A stretch of 30,851 bases of DNA from an uncultured Coriobacteriales bacterium. GTDB lineage: Bacteria > Actinomycetota > Coriobacteriia > Coriobacteriales > QAMH01. The notes below the pieces were generated by a model. It was not told where the DNA came from. It did not search any database and was given only the letters and a program-made list of their open reading frames with translations. A program made the translations under genes and the position numbers. The first letter of the stretch is position 1; every line of letters begins with the position of its first letter. The stretch is from NCBI GenBank assembly GCA_934646835.1, contig CAKUES010000023.1:1-30851 (forward strand). The letters are read 5' to 3'. Shown in pieces: positions 13,586-23,938 of the stretch.

Positions 13586-15490
13586 ATGAGCAAGATTATC
13601 GGTATCGACCTGGGCACCACTAACTCCGCCATGGCAGTTCTGGAAGGCGGCGAGCCCACCATCATCGTCAACGCAGAGGGTGACCGCACCACCCCGTCTG
13701 TCGTCTCTTTTCAAAAGGACGGAGAGGTCATCGTCGGTAAGGCTGCTAAGAACCGTGCAGTTACCAACCCCGAGAACACCATCGCATCCATCAAGCGCTT
13801 CATCGGCCGCAACTACAGCGAGACCGGCTCCGAGCGCGGCACCGTCGCCTACAACATCCACAACGGCAAGGACGGCCGCAACATGGTCGACATCGACGGC
13901 AAGGAGTACACGCCGGAGGAGATCTCCGCTCGCGTCCTGCAGAAGCTCAAGGCTGACGCTGAGAAGTACCTGGGCGAGCCTGTGACCGAGGCCGTCATCA
14001 CCGTCCCCGCCTACTTCAACGACGCACAGCGTCAGGCAACCAAGGATGCTGGCCGCATCGCTGGCCTCGAGGTCAAGCGTATCATCAACGAGCCGACCGC
14101 AGCTGCTCTGGCCTACGGCCTCGACAAGACCAACAAGGACCAGAAGGTCCTGGTCTTCGACCTGGGCGGCGGCACCTTCGACGTCTCCATCCTGGAGCTC
14201 GGCGACGGCGTCTTCGAGGTCCTGTCCACCGCTGGTGACAACCACCTGGGCGGCGACGACTGGGATCAGCGCATCATCGACTGGATGGCAGACAAGTTCA
14301 AGGGCGAGCATGCTGTCGACCTGCGCAGCGACAAGATGACTCTGCAGCGCCTGAAGGAAGCGGCAGAGAAGGCCAAGATGGAGCTTTCCTCCACCACCCA
14401 GGCCACCATCAACCTGCCCTTCATCACCGCTGTCAACGGCATGCCGGTTCACCTGGACTACACGCTGACCCGTGCTGAGTTCGAGCACATCACCGCAGAC
14501 CTGCTCGACCGCTGCAAGACCCCTGTCCACACTGCAATGAAGGACGCTGGCCTGCAGTCCGGCGACATCGACGAGGTCGTTCTCGTCGGCGGCTCCACCC
14601 GTATGCCCGCCGTCCAGGCCGAGGTCAAGAAGATCACCGGCAAGGACCCGCACATGGGCGTCAACCCCGACGAGGTCGTCGCAATCGGCGCAGCTATCCA
14701 GGGCGGTGTCCTGGGCGGCGACGTCGAGGGCATCCTGCTGCTGGACGTCACCCCGCTTTCCCTGGGTGTCGAGACCATGGGTGGCGTGATGACCAAGATG
14801 ATCGAGCGCAACACCACGATCCCGACCCGCAAGACCGAGGTCTACTCCACCGCGGCTGACAACCAGACCACCGTCGAGATCCACGTCCTGCAGGGCGAGC
14901 GCAACTTTGCACGCGACAACAAGACGCTGGGCCGCTTCCAGCTGACCGGCATCCCCTCCGCACCCCGTGGCGTGCCCCAGATCGAGGTCACGTTCGACAT
15001 CGACGCCAACGGCATCGTGAACGTCTCCGCTAAGGACCTGGGCACCGGCAAGGAGCAGAAGATCACCATCTCCGGCTCCACCGCTCTTAACGACGAGGAA
15101 GTCGACCGCATGGTCAAGGATGCTCAGGAGCATGCCGAGGAGGACGAGGCACGCAAGGCTGAGGTCGAGGCTCGCAACAACGCAGACTCCATGATCTACG
15201 CAACCGAGAAGACCATGAACGACCTGGGCGACAAGGTCCCCGCAGAGACCAAGACCGCCGTCGAGGACGCGATCGCAGACCTCAAGGGCGTTATGGACAA
15301 CGGCTCCACGGAGGAGATCAAGGCCAAGACCGAGGCTCTGCAGCAGGCATCCTACAAGCTGGCAGAGATCGCCTACTCCGATGCCCAGGCAGCTCAGGCT
15401 GCACAGCAGGGCGGCGCTCAGCAGGCTGCCAACGGTGGCGACGACGATGTCGTCGACGCTGACTACGAAGTCGTCGACGAGGACAAGTAA
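13586..15490 (+). CDS. dnaK: Molecular chaperone DnaK (Hsp70)
   Basis: ATP-driven cytosolic chaperone. The 634-residue protein has the nucleotide-binding domain signatures IGIDLGTTNS (5-14), DLGGGTFDVSIL and VLVGGSTRMP, a substrate-binding domain with the conserved DVTPLSLGVE entry, and an acidic C-terminal tail ending DYEVVDEDK. Start: GGAAGG at 13571-13576 abuts an ATG at 13577 but is nine bases before ATG 13586, which also matches the usual DnaK N-terminus. First gene of the dnaK-grpE-dnaJ-hspR unit, with only two bases to grpE. Likely repressed by HspR as in other actinobacteria. Confidence 0.98.
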   Translation: MSKIIGIDLGTTNSAMAVLEGGEPTIIVNAEGDRTTPSVVSFQKDGEVIVGKAAKNRAVTNPENTIASIKRFIGRNYSETGSERGTVAYNIHNGKDGRNMVDIDGKEYTPEEISARVLQKLKADAEKYLGEPVTEAVITVPAYFNDAQRQATKDAGRIAGLEVKRIINEPTAAALAYGLDKTNKDQKVLVFDLGGGTFDVSILELGDGVFEVLSTAGDNHLGGDDWDQRIIDWMADKFKGEHAVDLRSDKMTLQRLKEAAEKAKMELSSTTQATINLPFITAVNGMPVHLDYTLTRAEFEHITADLLDRCKTPVHTAMKDAGLQSGDIDEVVLVGGSTRMPAVQAEVKKITGKDPHMGVNPDEVVAIGAAIQGGVLGGDVEGILLLDVTPLSLGVETMGGVMTKMIERNTTIPTRKTEVYSTAADNQTTVEIHVLQGERNFARDNKTLGRFQLTGIPSAPRGVPQIEVTFDIDANGIVNVSAKDLGTGKEQKITISGSTALNDEEVDRMVKDAQEHAEEDEARKAEVEARNNADSMIYATEKTMNDLGDKVPAETKTAVEDAIADLKGVMDNGSTEEIKAKTEALQQASYKLAEIAYSDAQAAQAAQQGGAQQAANGGDDDVVDADYEVVDEDK

Positions 15491-15492
15491 TC

Positions 15493-16086
15493 ATGGCGGC
15501 CGAGGACATCAAGACCGAGGAAGCAGCCGAGCAGGTTGCCTCCGAGGCCACCGAGCCCGAGGTTGTCGAGGCAGAGCTTGTCGATGGTGAGCAGGCAGAT
15601 GCTGCTCAGGCAGCGGACGCCGAGCCCGAGGAAGAAGACGAGCTTGCGAAGGCCCAGCAGGAGGCTGCCGATGCACGTGACAGCTACCTGCGCCTGAAGG
15701 CCGAGTGGGACAACTTCCGCAAGCGCACCGCCGCAGAGCGCGAGTCCGAGAAGATCCGCGCGAGCGAGAAGCTCGTCAAGGACCTGATTCCGGTCATCGA
15801 CGACCTCGAGCGTGCGATCGATCACGCCAAGCAGACCGGCGAGGGCGGAAGCCTGACCGAGGGCGTCGAGGCGATCACGACCAAGTTCCTGCAGATCCTG
15901 GCCAAGTCCAAGGTCGAGCAAATCGAGGCCGTGGGCGAGCCTTTCGACCCCAACAAGCACCAAGCCGTCGGCACTCAGCCTGATGACTCGGTCCCCGAGG
16001 AGACGGTCCTGACCGTCTACCAGAAGGGCTACCAGATGGGCGACCGCGTTTTGCGTCCGGCCATGGTAGTGACCAGCACGAAGTAG
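15493..16086 (+). CDS. grpE: Nucleotide exchange factor GrpE
   Basis: Releases ADP from DnaK. The 197-residue protein has a long acidic, disordered N-terminal stretch (1-50), a coiled coil (about 50-100) with YLRLKAEWDNFRKR, and the C-terminal beta domain with FDPNKHQAV and the closing GYQMGDRVLRPAMV motif. It starts two bases after dnaK, with GAGG inside the dnaK end serving as ribosome site, so translation is coupled. Confidence 0.96.
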   Translation: MAAEDIKTEEAAEQVASEATEPEVVEAELVDGEQADAAQAADAEPEEEDELAKAQQEAADARDSYLRLKAEWDNFRKRTAAERESEKIRASEKLVKDLIPVIDDLERAIDHAKQTGEGGSLTEGVEAITTKFLQILAKSKVEQIEAVGEPFDPNKHQAVGTQPDDSVPEETVLTVYQKGYQMGDRVLRPAMVVTSTK

Positions 16087-16096
16087 ATTGAGTTCA

Positions 16097-16121
16097 CGGG
16101 GCCGGCTTTATGTCGGCCCCG
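16097..16121 (+). other. Stem-loop between grpE and dnaJ
   Basis: CGGGGCCG (16097-16104) and CGGCCCCG (16114-16121) pair around a nine-base loop. There is no T-run, so it may tune dnaJ relative to dnaK-grpE by processing or partial termination. Confidence 0.45.
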
Positions 16122-16146
16122 GTTCGATATAGAGAGGAGGCGCCGC

Positions 16147-17103
16147 ATGGCTTCCAACAAGAGTTACTACGACATCCTGGGCGTTGGCAAAAGCGCCTCT
16201 CAAGACGAGATCAAGAAGGCTTTCCGCAAGCTTGCCCAGAAGTACCACCCGGATGCGGGCGGCGACGAGGAGAAGTTCAAGCAGATAAACGAGGCCTACG
16301 CGGTCTTGTCGGACCCGCAGAAGAAGGCCCAGTACGATCGCTTTGGCACGGTAGACGGCAATCCGTTTGCCGGTTACGGCGGATACGGCGGAGGCGGCAA
16401 CCCGTTTGGCGGCGCCGGTGGCGGCGCAGGCTTCAACTGGAGCGACATCTTTGGCAACATGGCCAACGGCGACGGCGCCTTTGGCAGCAACTGGGACTTC
16501 CACGTCAACCGCGCCGTCAAGGGCAAGGACCTCCAGGCGAGCATCTCCCTGTCCTTTGACGAGGCTTTCAAGGGCTGCTCTAAGAAGGTCTCCATCCGCA
16601 TCCCGAGCACAGGCGAGACAGAGACCGTCACGGTTAACGTCCCGGCCGGCGCTGTCGACGGAGGCAAGATGCGCTTCCGCGGCAAGGGCGAGTTCGGCAT
16701 CGACGGCGGCCCGCGCGGTGACCTCTTGGTCATCACCAGGCTCACGGAGCACCCACTTTACGAGCGCGACGGCGCCAACGTGGTCATGAGGCTTGACGTG
16801 AGCATCGCGGAGGCAGCGCTCGGCGCGAGCATCGTCGTGCCCACGCCCGACGGCTCCATGGTCAAGATGCGCGTTCCCGCTGGCAGCCAGGACGGCGCCA
16901 CGCTGCGCGTCAAGGGCAAGGGCGCCCCGTACCTCAAGGGAAAGGGCGCTGGCAACGGCGACTTGCTTATCAAGGTGCACGTCAACGTGCCCAAGACCTT
17001 GACTGCAGAGCAGAAGGCAGCACTCGAAGCCTTCCGCGATGCGTCCCCCGATCCGTCCGAGCTGCGCCCCGAGGTCGCCGCGGCGACTGCGAGCACGCGA
17101 TAG
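16147..17103 (+). CDS. dnaJ: J-domain chaperone DnaJ, class B (no zinc finger)
   Basis: Co-chaperone that stimulates DnaK ATPase. The 318-residue product has the J-domain (about 5-68) with HPD at 34-36, a Gly/Phe-rich linker (about 72-125) and two beta-sandwich substrate domains ending in the dimerisation region. The four CxxCxGxG zinc repeats of classical DnaJ are absent, so it is the CbpA/class II type, as in the DnaJ often found in actinobacterial dnaK operons with hspR. ATG 16147 follows GAGAGGAGG. It ends 26 bases before hspR. Confidence 0.93.
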   Translation: MASNKSYYDILGVGKSASQDEIKKAFRKLAQKYHPDAGGDEEKFKQINEAYAVLSDPQKKAQYDRFGTVDGNPFAGYGGYGGGGNPFGGAGGGAGFNWSDIFGNMANGDGAFGSNWDFHVNRAVKGKDLQASISLSFDEAFKGCSKKVSIRIPSTGETETVTVNVPAGAVDGGKMRFRGKGEFGIDGGPRGDLLVITRLTEHPLYERDGANVVMRLDVSIAEAALGASIVVPTPDGSMVKMRVPAGSQDGATLRVKGKGAPYLKGKGAGNGDLLIKVHVNVPKTLTAEQKAALEAFRDASPDPSELRPEVAAATASTR

Positions 17104-17129
17104 TCTCGCATTGAAAGCTGGTAGAAATC

Positions 17130-17546
17130 ATGGCACCCACAGATAGAAACAGACCGCTGTACATGATCAGCGTCGCAGCTGACCTTGCCGGCCTTCATCC
17201 CCAGACCCTGCGCATCTACGAGAGCAAGGGCCTGGTCACTCCGCAGCGCACCAGCGGCAACACGCGCATGTACTCGCAGGCGGATGTGGAGCGGCTCGAG
17301 CTCATCACCCGTCTTACGGACGAGGGCATCAACCTCGCGGGCGTCGTGCGCATCCTCGACATGAAGGAGCGCATGGCCAAGCAGGACGCGGAGATGGAGA
17401 AGCTGCGCCAGGAGCTGGCTCAGACCCAAGAGAAGCTCCACGAGTTCGAGGTGCGCCAGACCATCACTACGCTTGCCAAGCGCGACGACGAGAACGCCGC
17501 CTTTGCCCAGCTCTTTGGCGGCAGGCTCCCCAAGGGTCTGCTGTAA
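17130..17546 (+). CDS. hspR: Heat-shock repressor HspR (MerR family)
   Basis: Represses the dnaK operon and usually clpB, with DnaK as co-repressor. The 138-residue product has an N-terminal MerR-type winged HTH (about 10-78) with LAGLHPQTLRIYESKGLV and RTSGNTRMYS, then a coiled coil (about 82-110). MISVAADLAGLHPQTLR is characteristic of HspR. The ribosome site before ATG 17130 is weak, which may keep the level low. Position at the end of the dnaK operon and before clpB fits autoregulation. Confidence 0.94.
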   Translation: MAPTDRNRPLYMISVAADLAGLHPQTLRIYESKGLVTPQRTSGNTRMYSQADVERLELITRLTDEGINLAGVVRILDMKERMAKQDAEMEKLRQELAQTQEKLHEFEVRQTITTLAKRDDENAAFAQLFGGRLPKGLL

Positions 17547-17591
17547 AACCTGCATATGTGCAATCGCCCTTGCCGGCGAGTGCTTGAACAG

Positions 17592-17630
17592 AGAAGCCAC
17601 GCATCTGCCTGTGCAGGAGCGTGGCTTCTT
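17592..17630 (+). terminator. Terminator after hspR
   Basis: AGAAGCCACGC (17592-17602) and GCGTGGCTTCT (17619-17629) are perfect 11-base complements with a small inner hairpin. The following TTGCTGTT is only partly T-rich, so termination may be incomplete. Confidence 0.7.
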
Positions 17631-17689
17631 GCTGTTGAAAAAGGGCTTCAAGGCGCTGTCACCCTGATTTCAAAGCTATAAGCGTTCGG

Positions 17690-17807
17690 CTAGGGAAACA
17701 CTGATTAATGCGAGGTTTATAGGGAGGGACAGGGTCCCTCCCCTACGTGACCAGCGGTTTTGCCAATCGTATGCAGCGGGCACTTGCTTTAATCAGCGTT
17801 TCCCTAG
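17690..17807 (-). mobile_element. MITE-like inverted-repeat element, copy 2
   Basis: 118 bp with 19-base terminal inverted repeats, CTAGGGAAACACTGATTAA (17690-17708) and the complement of CTAGGGAAACGCTGATTAA (17789-17807), one mismatch. It is the best preserved copy and is reversed relative to the other two. The interior has GGGAGGGAC and GTCCCTCCC around AGG. It lies between hspR and clpB, about 155 bases before the clpB start. No coding capacity. Confidence 0.82.
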
Positions 17808-17962
17808 GTAACAGCCCCGTGTTCTACGTTACAGGACGAAAACCTAAGTCGATATGTAGTAGATTTTCAGCGTATAACAACATCAGAACTTATGAAGCGG
17901 TGATGCGCGGGCCAAAGCATCCGGCATGCGCCGCGCGAGCACAAGAAAGGTAGGTACGAACC

Positions 17963-20563
<2,601 letters not shown>

Positions 20564-20598
20564 TCGCCTTGCGGTAGCGGTGTAGAGAGACCGAGCTC

Positions 20599-20632
20599 CA
20601 GGCCCCTGCAGCCATGAGGTTGCGGGGGCCTG
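20599..20632 (+). terminator. Probable terminator after clpB
   Basis: CAGGCCCC (20599-20606) and GGGGCCTG (20625-20632) pair around an 18-base loop that can fold further. No T-run follows, so function as an intrinsic terminator is uncertain. Confidence 0.45.
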
Positions 20633-20680
20633 CTGCGTTAAGGTGCCCGCCGCTGGCGTGCCATTGCGCGCGACTGGGTG

Positions 20681-20797
20681 CGATAAGTGCGGTTGAATTC
20701 GCCTGCGCGTTTGCAGATTTACCCGCACTTAGTCGCGTGTGAGGCCGATTCGCCCGCACTTGTCCGGCTTTCAGGCCCCATTCGACCGCACTTATCG
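20681..20797. promoter_or_regulatory. Array of CCGCACTT motifs upstream of the DUF47 gene
   Basis: Four copies of an 8-base core: AAGTGCGG at 20685-20692 (reverse), CCGCACTT at 20723-20730, 20754-20761 and 20786-20793. The outer two form a 13-base inverted repeat (CGATAAGTGCGGT at 20681-20693 and its complement at 20785-20797). The three forward copies are 31 and 32 bases apart, about three helical turns, and share ATTCG or TTAC before the core. It lies 180 or more bases before the DUF47 start. Operator array or non-coding repeat; no binding protein can be named. Confidence 0.45.
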
Positions 20798-20976
20798 TGT
20801 GCACATTCTTCGACCTCCAGCTGCCGGGGGGAGGCGTGCCTTTATAGTTTTGGAAATTCAACGGATATGTGTCTCTTTTGTCGATGAGCGCCGGGAGAGG
20901 CCTCGCAAACCCGTACAATTGCTTGGATTGCTTTTTTGCACTACCTGCATTGCCAAAAACATCGAAAGGGCCTGGG

Positions 20977-21642
20977 ATGGCACGTAAGCACAAGTTCGAT
21001 TACTTTGACGCGTTTGTGAAGATCGGCGAGTACGCAGTCGAATACGCAAACGAGCTGGTCAAATACATGGAGAAGAACGCGCAGATCGTCGCGGAGGGCC
21101 GCGAGCCAGATATCGCGCACGCCATCCAGCGCTACGAGGAGCTCCATAAGATCGAAGAGGCCTCTGACGATCTGCGCCACAGCATCGTCGATGCGTTGAG
21201 CACGGAGTTTTTGGCTCCCATCGAGCGCGAGGACATCATGATCCTCTCCGATGAGCTCGATGACTTGGTCGACGACCTCGACGAGGTGCTGCAGCGCATG
21301 TACATGTACGATGTCCATGTCGTCGATGCCAACGTCATTCAGATGATGAAGATGGCCCAGCGCGCCACCTGCGCCGTCTGCGAGGTTTGCAAGCAGCTCC
21401 CCAGCTTCAAGAAGCCGGGCGCCATCAAGCCTTACATCATCAAGATCAACGACGTCGAGCGCGAGGCGGACCAGCTCTACATCCGCGCTGTCCACGACAT
21501 CTATGCAAACGCTAAGGCAGTGGGCATGACGAGTATCGATGCTTTGGGCCAAGCTCAGATGATCAGCACCCTCGAGGACGTCTGCGATATGTGCGAGGAC
21601 ATCGGCGCCACCGTCGCTACCATCGTGATGAAGAACTCGTAG
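20977..21642 (+). CDS. DUF47 / PhoU-like family protein
   Basis: All-helical protein of 221 residues of the DUF47 family, distantly related to PhoU and usually a partner of Pit-type phosphate transporters. The sequence shows the family's pattern of long amphipathic helices with the acidic metal-binding-type segment EREDIMILSDELDDLVDDLDE in the middle (about 90-110) and NDVEREADQLY later (about 165-175). ATG 20977 is six bases after GAAAGGG; the longer frame from 20869 lacks a ribosome site. No pit transporter gene adjoins: the next feature is tRNA-Leu. The local role is therefore unclear, with phosphate homeostasis the family-based guess. Confidence 0.85.
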   Translation: MARKHKFDYFDAFVKIGEYAVEYANELVKYMEKNAQIVAEGREPDIAHAIQRYEELHKIEEASDDLRHSIVDALSTEFLAPIEREDIMILSDELDDLVDDLDEVLQRMYMYDVHVVDANVIQMMKMAQRATCAVCEVCKQLPSFKKPGAIKPYIIKINDVEREADQLYIRAVHDIYANAKAVGMTSIDALGQAQMISTLEDVCDMCEDIGATVATIVMKNS

Positions 21643-21672
21643 GCGCGAGCGACTCACAAAAGCTTGGATGAG

Positions 21673-21704
21673 CGGGCTGCAGCGATGCGGCCCGTTTTGT
21701 TTTT
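21673..21704 (+). terminator. Terminator after the DUF47 gene
   Basis: CGGGCTGCA (21673-21681) and TGCGGCCCG (21686-21694, one G-T pair) around GCGA, followed by TTTTGTTTTT. Confidence 0.9.
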
Positions 21705-21777
21705 CCGCGTGCCTTTTATCTGGTAACGAATCGCATACGCATGCCGCACGCGGCGGCATCTGCGGTAAACTGTTCGC

Positions 21778-21806
21778 TTGACTATGCCGCCCACGGCGGC
21801 GTTAGC
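21778..21806 (+). promoter_or_regulatory. Possible tRNA-Leu promoter
   Basis: TTGACT (21778-21783), 17-base spacer, GTTAGC (21801-21806). The -35 is good and the -10 poor. The placement, with a start about five bases before the tRNA, is plausible. Confidence 0.35.
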
Positions 21807-21817
21807 CTGCCCAAAGT

Positions 21818-21902
21818 GCGGGCGTGGCGGAACTGGCAGACGCGCTGGATTTAGGTTCCAGTGGGGCAACCCGTGAAGGTTCGAGTCCTTTCGCCCGCAC
21901 CA
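21818..21902 (+). tRNA. tRNA-Leu(UAG)
   Basis: An 85-base class II tRNA. Acceptor GCGGGCG (21818-21824) pairs with CGCCCGC (21892-21898), discriminator A and encoded CCA (21900-21902). The anticodon stem CTGGA/TCCAG encloses TTTAGGT with anticodon TAG at 21852-21854, reading CUN leucine codons. A long variable arm (TGGGGCAACCCGT) and GGTTCGAGTCC T-arm are present. tig follows 74 bases later and may be read from the same region. Confidence 0.97.
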
Positions 21903-21976
21903 ATTCATCGATAAGGAACGCGCAGGCGTTCTGGACCAAGGACGCCGCAAGGCGCGTAAGAAGTATGGAGGAATAG

Positions 21977-23281
21977 ATGGACGTTAAGACCACCATCACC
22001 GAAGACGGCAAGACCCAGGTCACCGTCACCGTCCCCGCTGCAACCGTCAAGGAGCACATCGACGCCCACTTCAAGCAGATGGGCAAGGCCCGCATCCCGG
22101 GCTTCCGCCCTGGCAAGGCGCCCCGTGCCATCCTGGAGCGCAACTTCGGCGGCCATGAGGCTGTCTACGAGGAGATCACGACCGACATGATCAACGAGAT
22201 CGCCCCGGTCGCAGTCGACAGCCAGGACATCCTCTTCATCGCCAACCCCGACTTCGAGGAGACCGGCATCGTCGCTGACGGCGAGGACTTCACCTTCACC
22301 CTGGCCGGCGAGGTCAAGCCCTCCGTCGAGCTTTTGACCTACGACCCCGTCGAGATCAAGATGCCCGCAGAGGAGGCCACCGACGAGGAGGTCAACGCCC
22401 AGATTGAGGCACTGCGCACCTACTACTACTCCTTCGAGACCGTCGAGGGCCGCGCTGTCCAGGCAGAGGACTTCGTCCAGCTGAACATGGCATGCACCGC
22501 TGACGGCAACCCCGTCCAGGGCCTCAACTCCGAGTCCCGCCTGGTCGAGCTCGGCGCTGGTGTCATCCCCGCAGCCATGGAGGAGCAGCTCATCGGCATG
22601 AAGACCGGCGACAGCAAGTCCTTCGACTTCTCCATCGCTGGCGATGAGGACTTCGCCTACCTGGGCGTCGAGTCCATCCACGCAGATGTCGCCGTCAAGG
22701 AGATCCGCGTCAAGGTCGTCCCCGAGCTCGACGCAGAGTTCGCAGCCAAGCTCGGCGTTGACAGTATCGACGCCCTCAAGGACCAGATCAAGCAGGCCAT
22801 CGACCAGCAGAAGGGCCAGCAGCTTCCCTCCCTCAAGGAGCAGCGCTGCGTGATCGAGCTTGCCAAGCGCGTCCACGGTGACATTCCCGCTGCCTACGTC
22901 ACCTTCACCCGCCAGGACATCCTGCGCGAGTTCTACATGAACCTGCAGCAGCAGGGCGTGACCCTCGACCAGTTCTTCGCTCAGCAGGGCATCGACGCCG
23001 AGGAGTTCAACAAGGACCTCGACGAGGAGGCCGCAGAGGTCGCAGCGCAGAGCCTGGCTCTGGACGCCCTGTTCGCCCACCTCAACATCGAGATCACCGA
23101 TGCTGACCTCGACGAGGAGTTCAAGGTCGTCGACAACCCCGCAGAGGTTCGCAAGAGCTGGGAGGACAACGGCCGCATGAGCGAGCTGCGCGAGGCTGTC
23201 CGCCGCCGCAAGGCAACCGAGTGGCTCGTCGAGAACGCTGTCGTCACCGAGGACGACGGTGCCGACGAGGACGCAGAGTAA
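21977..23281 (+). CDS. tig: Trigger factor
   Basis: Ribosome-associated chaperone and peptidyl-prolyl isomerase that meets nascent chains. The 434-residue protein has the ribosome-binding domain with signature GFRPGKAP (42-49), a central FKBP-like PPIase domain (about 155-240) and a helical C-terminal cradle with an acidic end. ATG 21977 follows a GGAGG ribosome site. The order tig-clpP-clpX is the classical one; only 33 bases separate it from clpP. Confidence 0.96.
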   Translation: MDVKTTITEDGKTQVTVTVPAATVKEHIDAHFKQMGKARIPGFRPGKAPRAILERNFGGHEAVYEEITTDMINEIAPVAVDSQDILFIANPDFEETGIVADGEDFTFTLAGEVKPSVELLTYDPVEIKMPAEEATDEEVNAQIEALRTYYYSFETVEGRAVQAEDFVQLNMACTADGNPVQGLNSESRLVELGAGVIPAAMEEQLIGMKTGDSKSFDFSIAGDEDFAYLGVESIHADVAVKEIRVKVVPELDAEFAAKLGVDSIDALKDQIKQAIDQQKGQQLPSLKEQRCVIELAKRVHGDIPAAYVTFTRQDILREFYMNLQQQGVTLDQFFAQQGIDAEEFNKDLDEEAAEVAAQSLALDALFAHLNIEITDADLDEEFKVVDNPAEVRKSWEDNGRMSELREAVRRRKATEWLVENAVVTEDDGADEDAE

Positions 23282-23314
23282 AAAACGTTACTTTTGGAGT
23301 AAGGAGTCCGCACA

Positions 23315-23935
23315 ATGGACAACACCCTGATCCCATACGTGGTTGAGCAGTCCCCCAGGGGCGAGCGCAGCTACGACATCTATTCCCGCCTGCTAAACGA
23401 CCGCGTCATCTTCCTGGGCGAGGAGGTCACCGATGCCAGCGCAAACGTTGTCATCGCACAGCTCCTCCACCTGGAGAGCGTTGACCCGGACAAGGAGATC
23501 AGCCTCTACATCAACAGCCCCGGCGGCTCTGTGAGCGCCGGCCTGGCGATCTATGACACGATCCAGTTCATCAAGCCGGACGTCTCCACGATCTGCATGG
23601 GCATGGCCGCTTCCATGGGTTGCGTCCTGCTGGCAGCAGGCGCCCCTGGCAAGCGCCTCGTGCTCCCCAATGCACAGGTCATGATGCACCAGCCCATGGG
23701 CGGCACCCCCGACCACTGCAAGGAGAGCGACTTCGAGATCTACTACTCTGAGATCAAGAAGACCCGCGACCGCCTCGAGGGCATCCTGGCCAAGCACACC
23801 GGCCAGACCCCGGAGCAGATTCACGCAGACAGCGAGCGCGACCACTGGTTCACCGCCGAGGAGGCCGTTGCCTACGGCCTGGCCGACGAGGTCGTGGTCA
23901 ACCGCGCTGACGCAAGTACCGAGAAGAAGGACTAG
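23315..23935 (+). CDS. clpP: ATP-dependent Clp protease proteolytic subunit ClpP
   Basis: Serine protease forming the double-heptamer chamber served by ClpX. The 206-residue product has catalytic Ser100 in GMAASMG, His125 in MMHQP and Asp176 in SERD, plus the oxyanion-site SPGGSVSAG. Lengths between the catalytic residues match the family, with two extra residues before Asp. ATG 23315 follows AAGGAG. It lies between tig and clpX, three bases before clpX. Only one clpP copy is seen here, whereas many actinobacteria carry two; another could be elsewhere. Confidence 0.97.
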   Translation: MDNTLIPYVVEQSPRGERSYDIYSRLLNDRVIFLGEEVTDASANVVIAQLLHLESVDPDKEISLYINSPGGSVSAGLAIYDTIQFIKPDVSTICMGMAASMGCVLLAAGAPGKRLVLPNAQVMMHQPMGGTPDHCKESDFEIYYSEIKKTRDRLEGILAKHTGQTPEQIHADSERDHWFTAEEAVAYGLADEVVVNRADASTEKKD

Positions 23936-23938
23936 CCG

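Noticed and set aside
13568..15133. A 521-codon minus-strand open frame over dnaK
   Set aside because: Antisense shadow. NAD-glutamate dehydrogenase claims based on dnaK antisense frames are a known trap.
17747..17953. 68-codon frame before clpB
   Set aside because: It begins inside the MITE and ends in the clpB leader, with no ribosome site.
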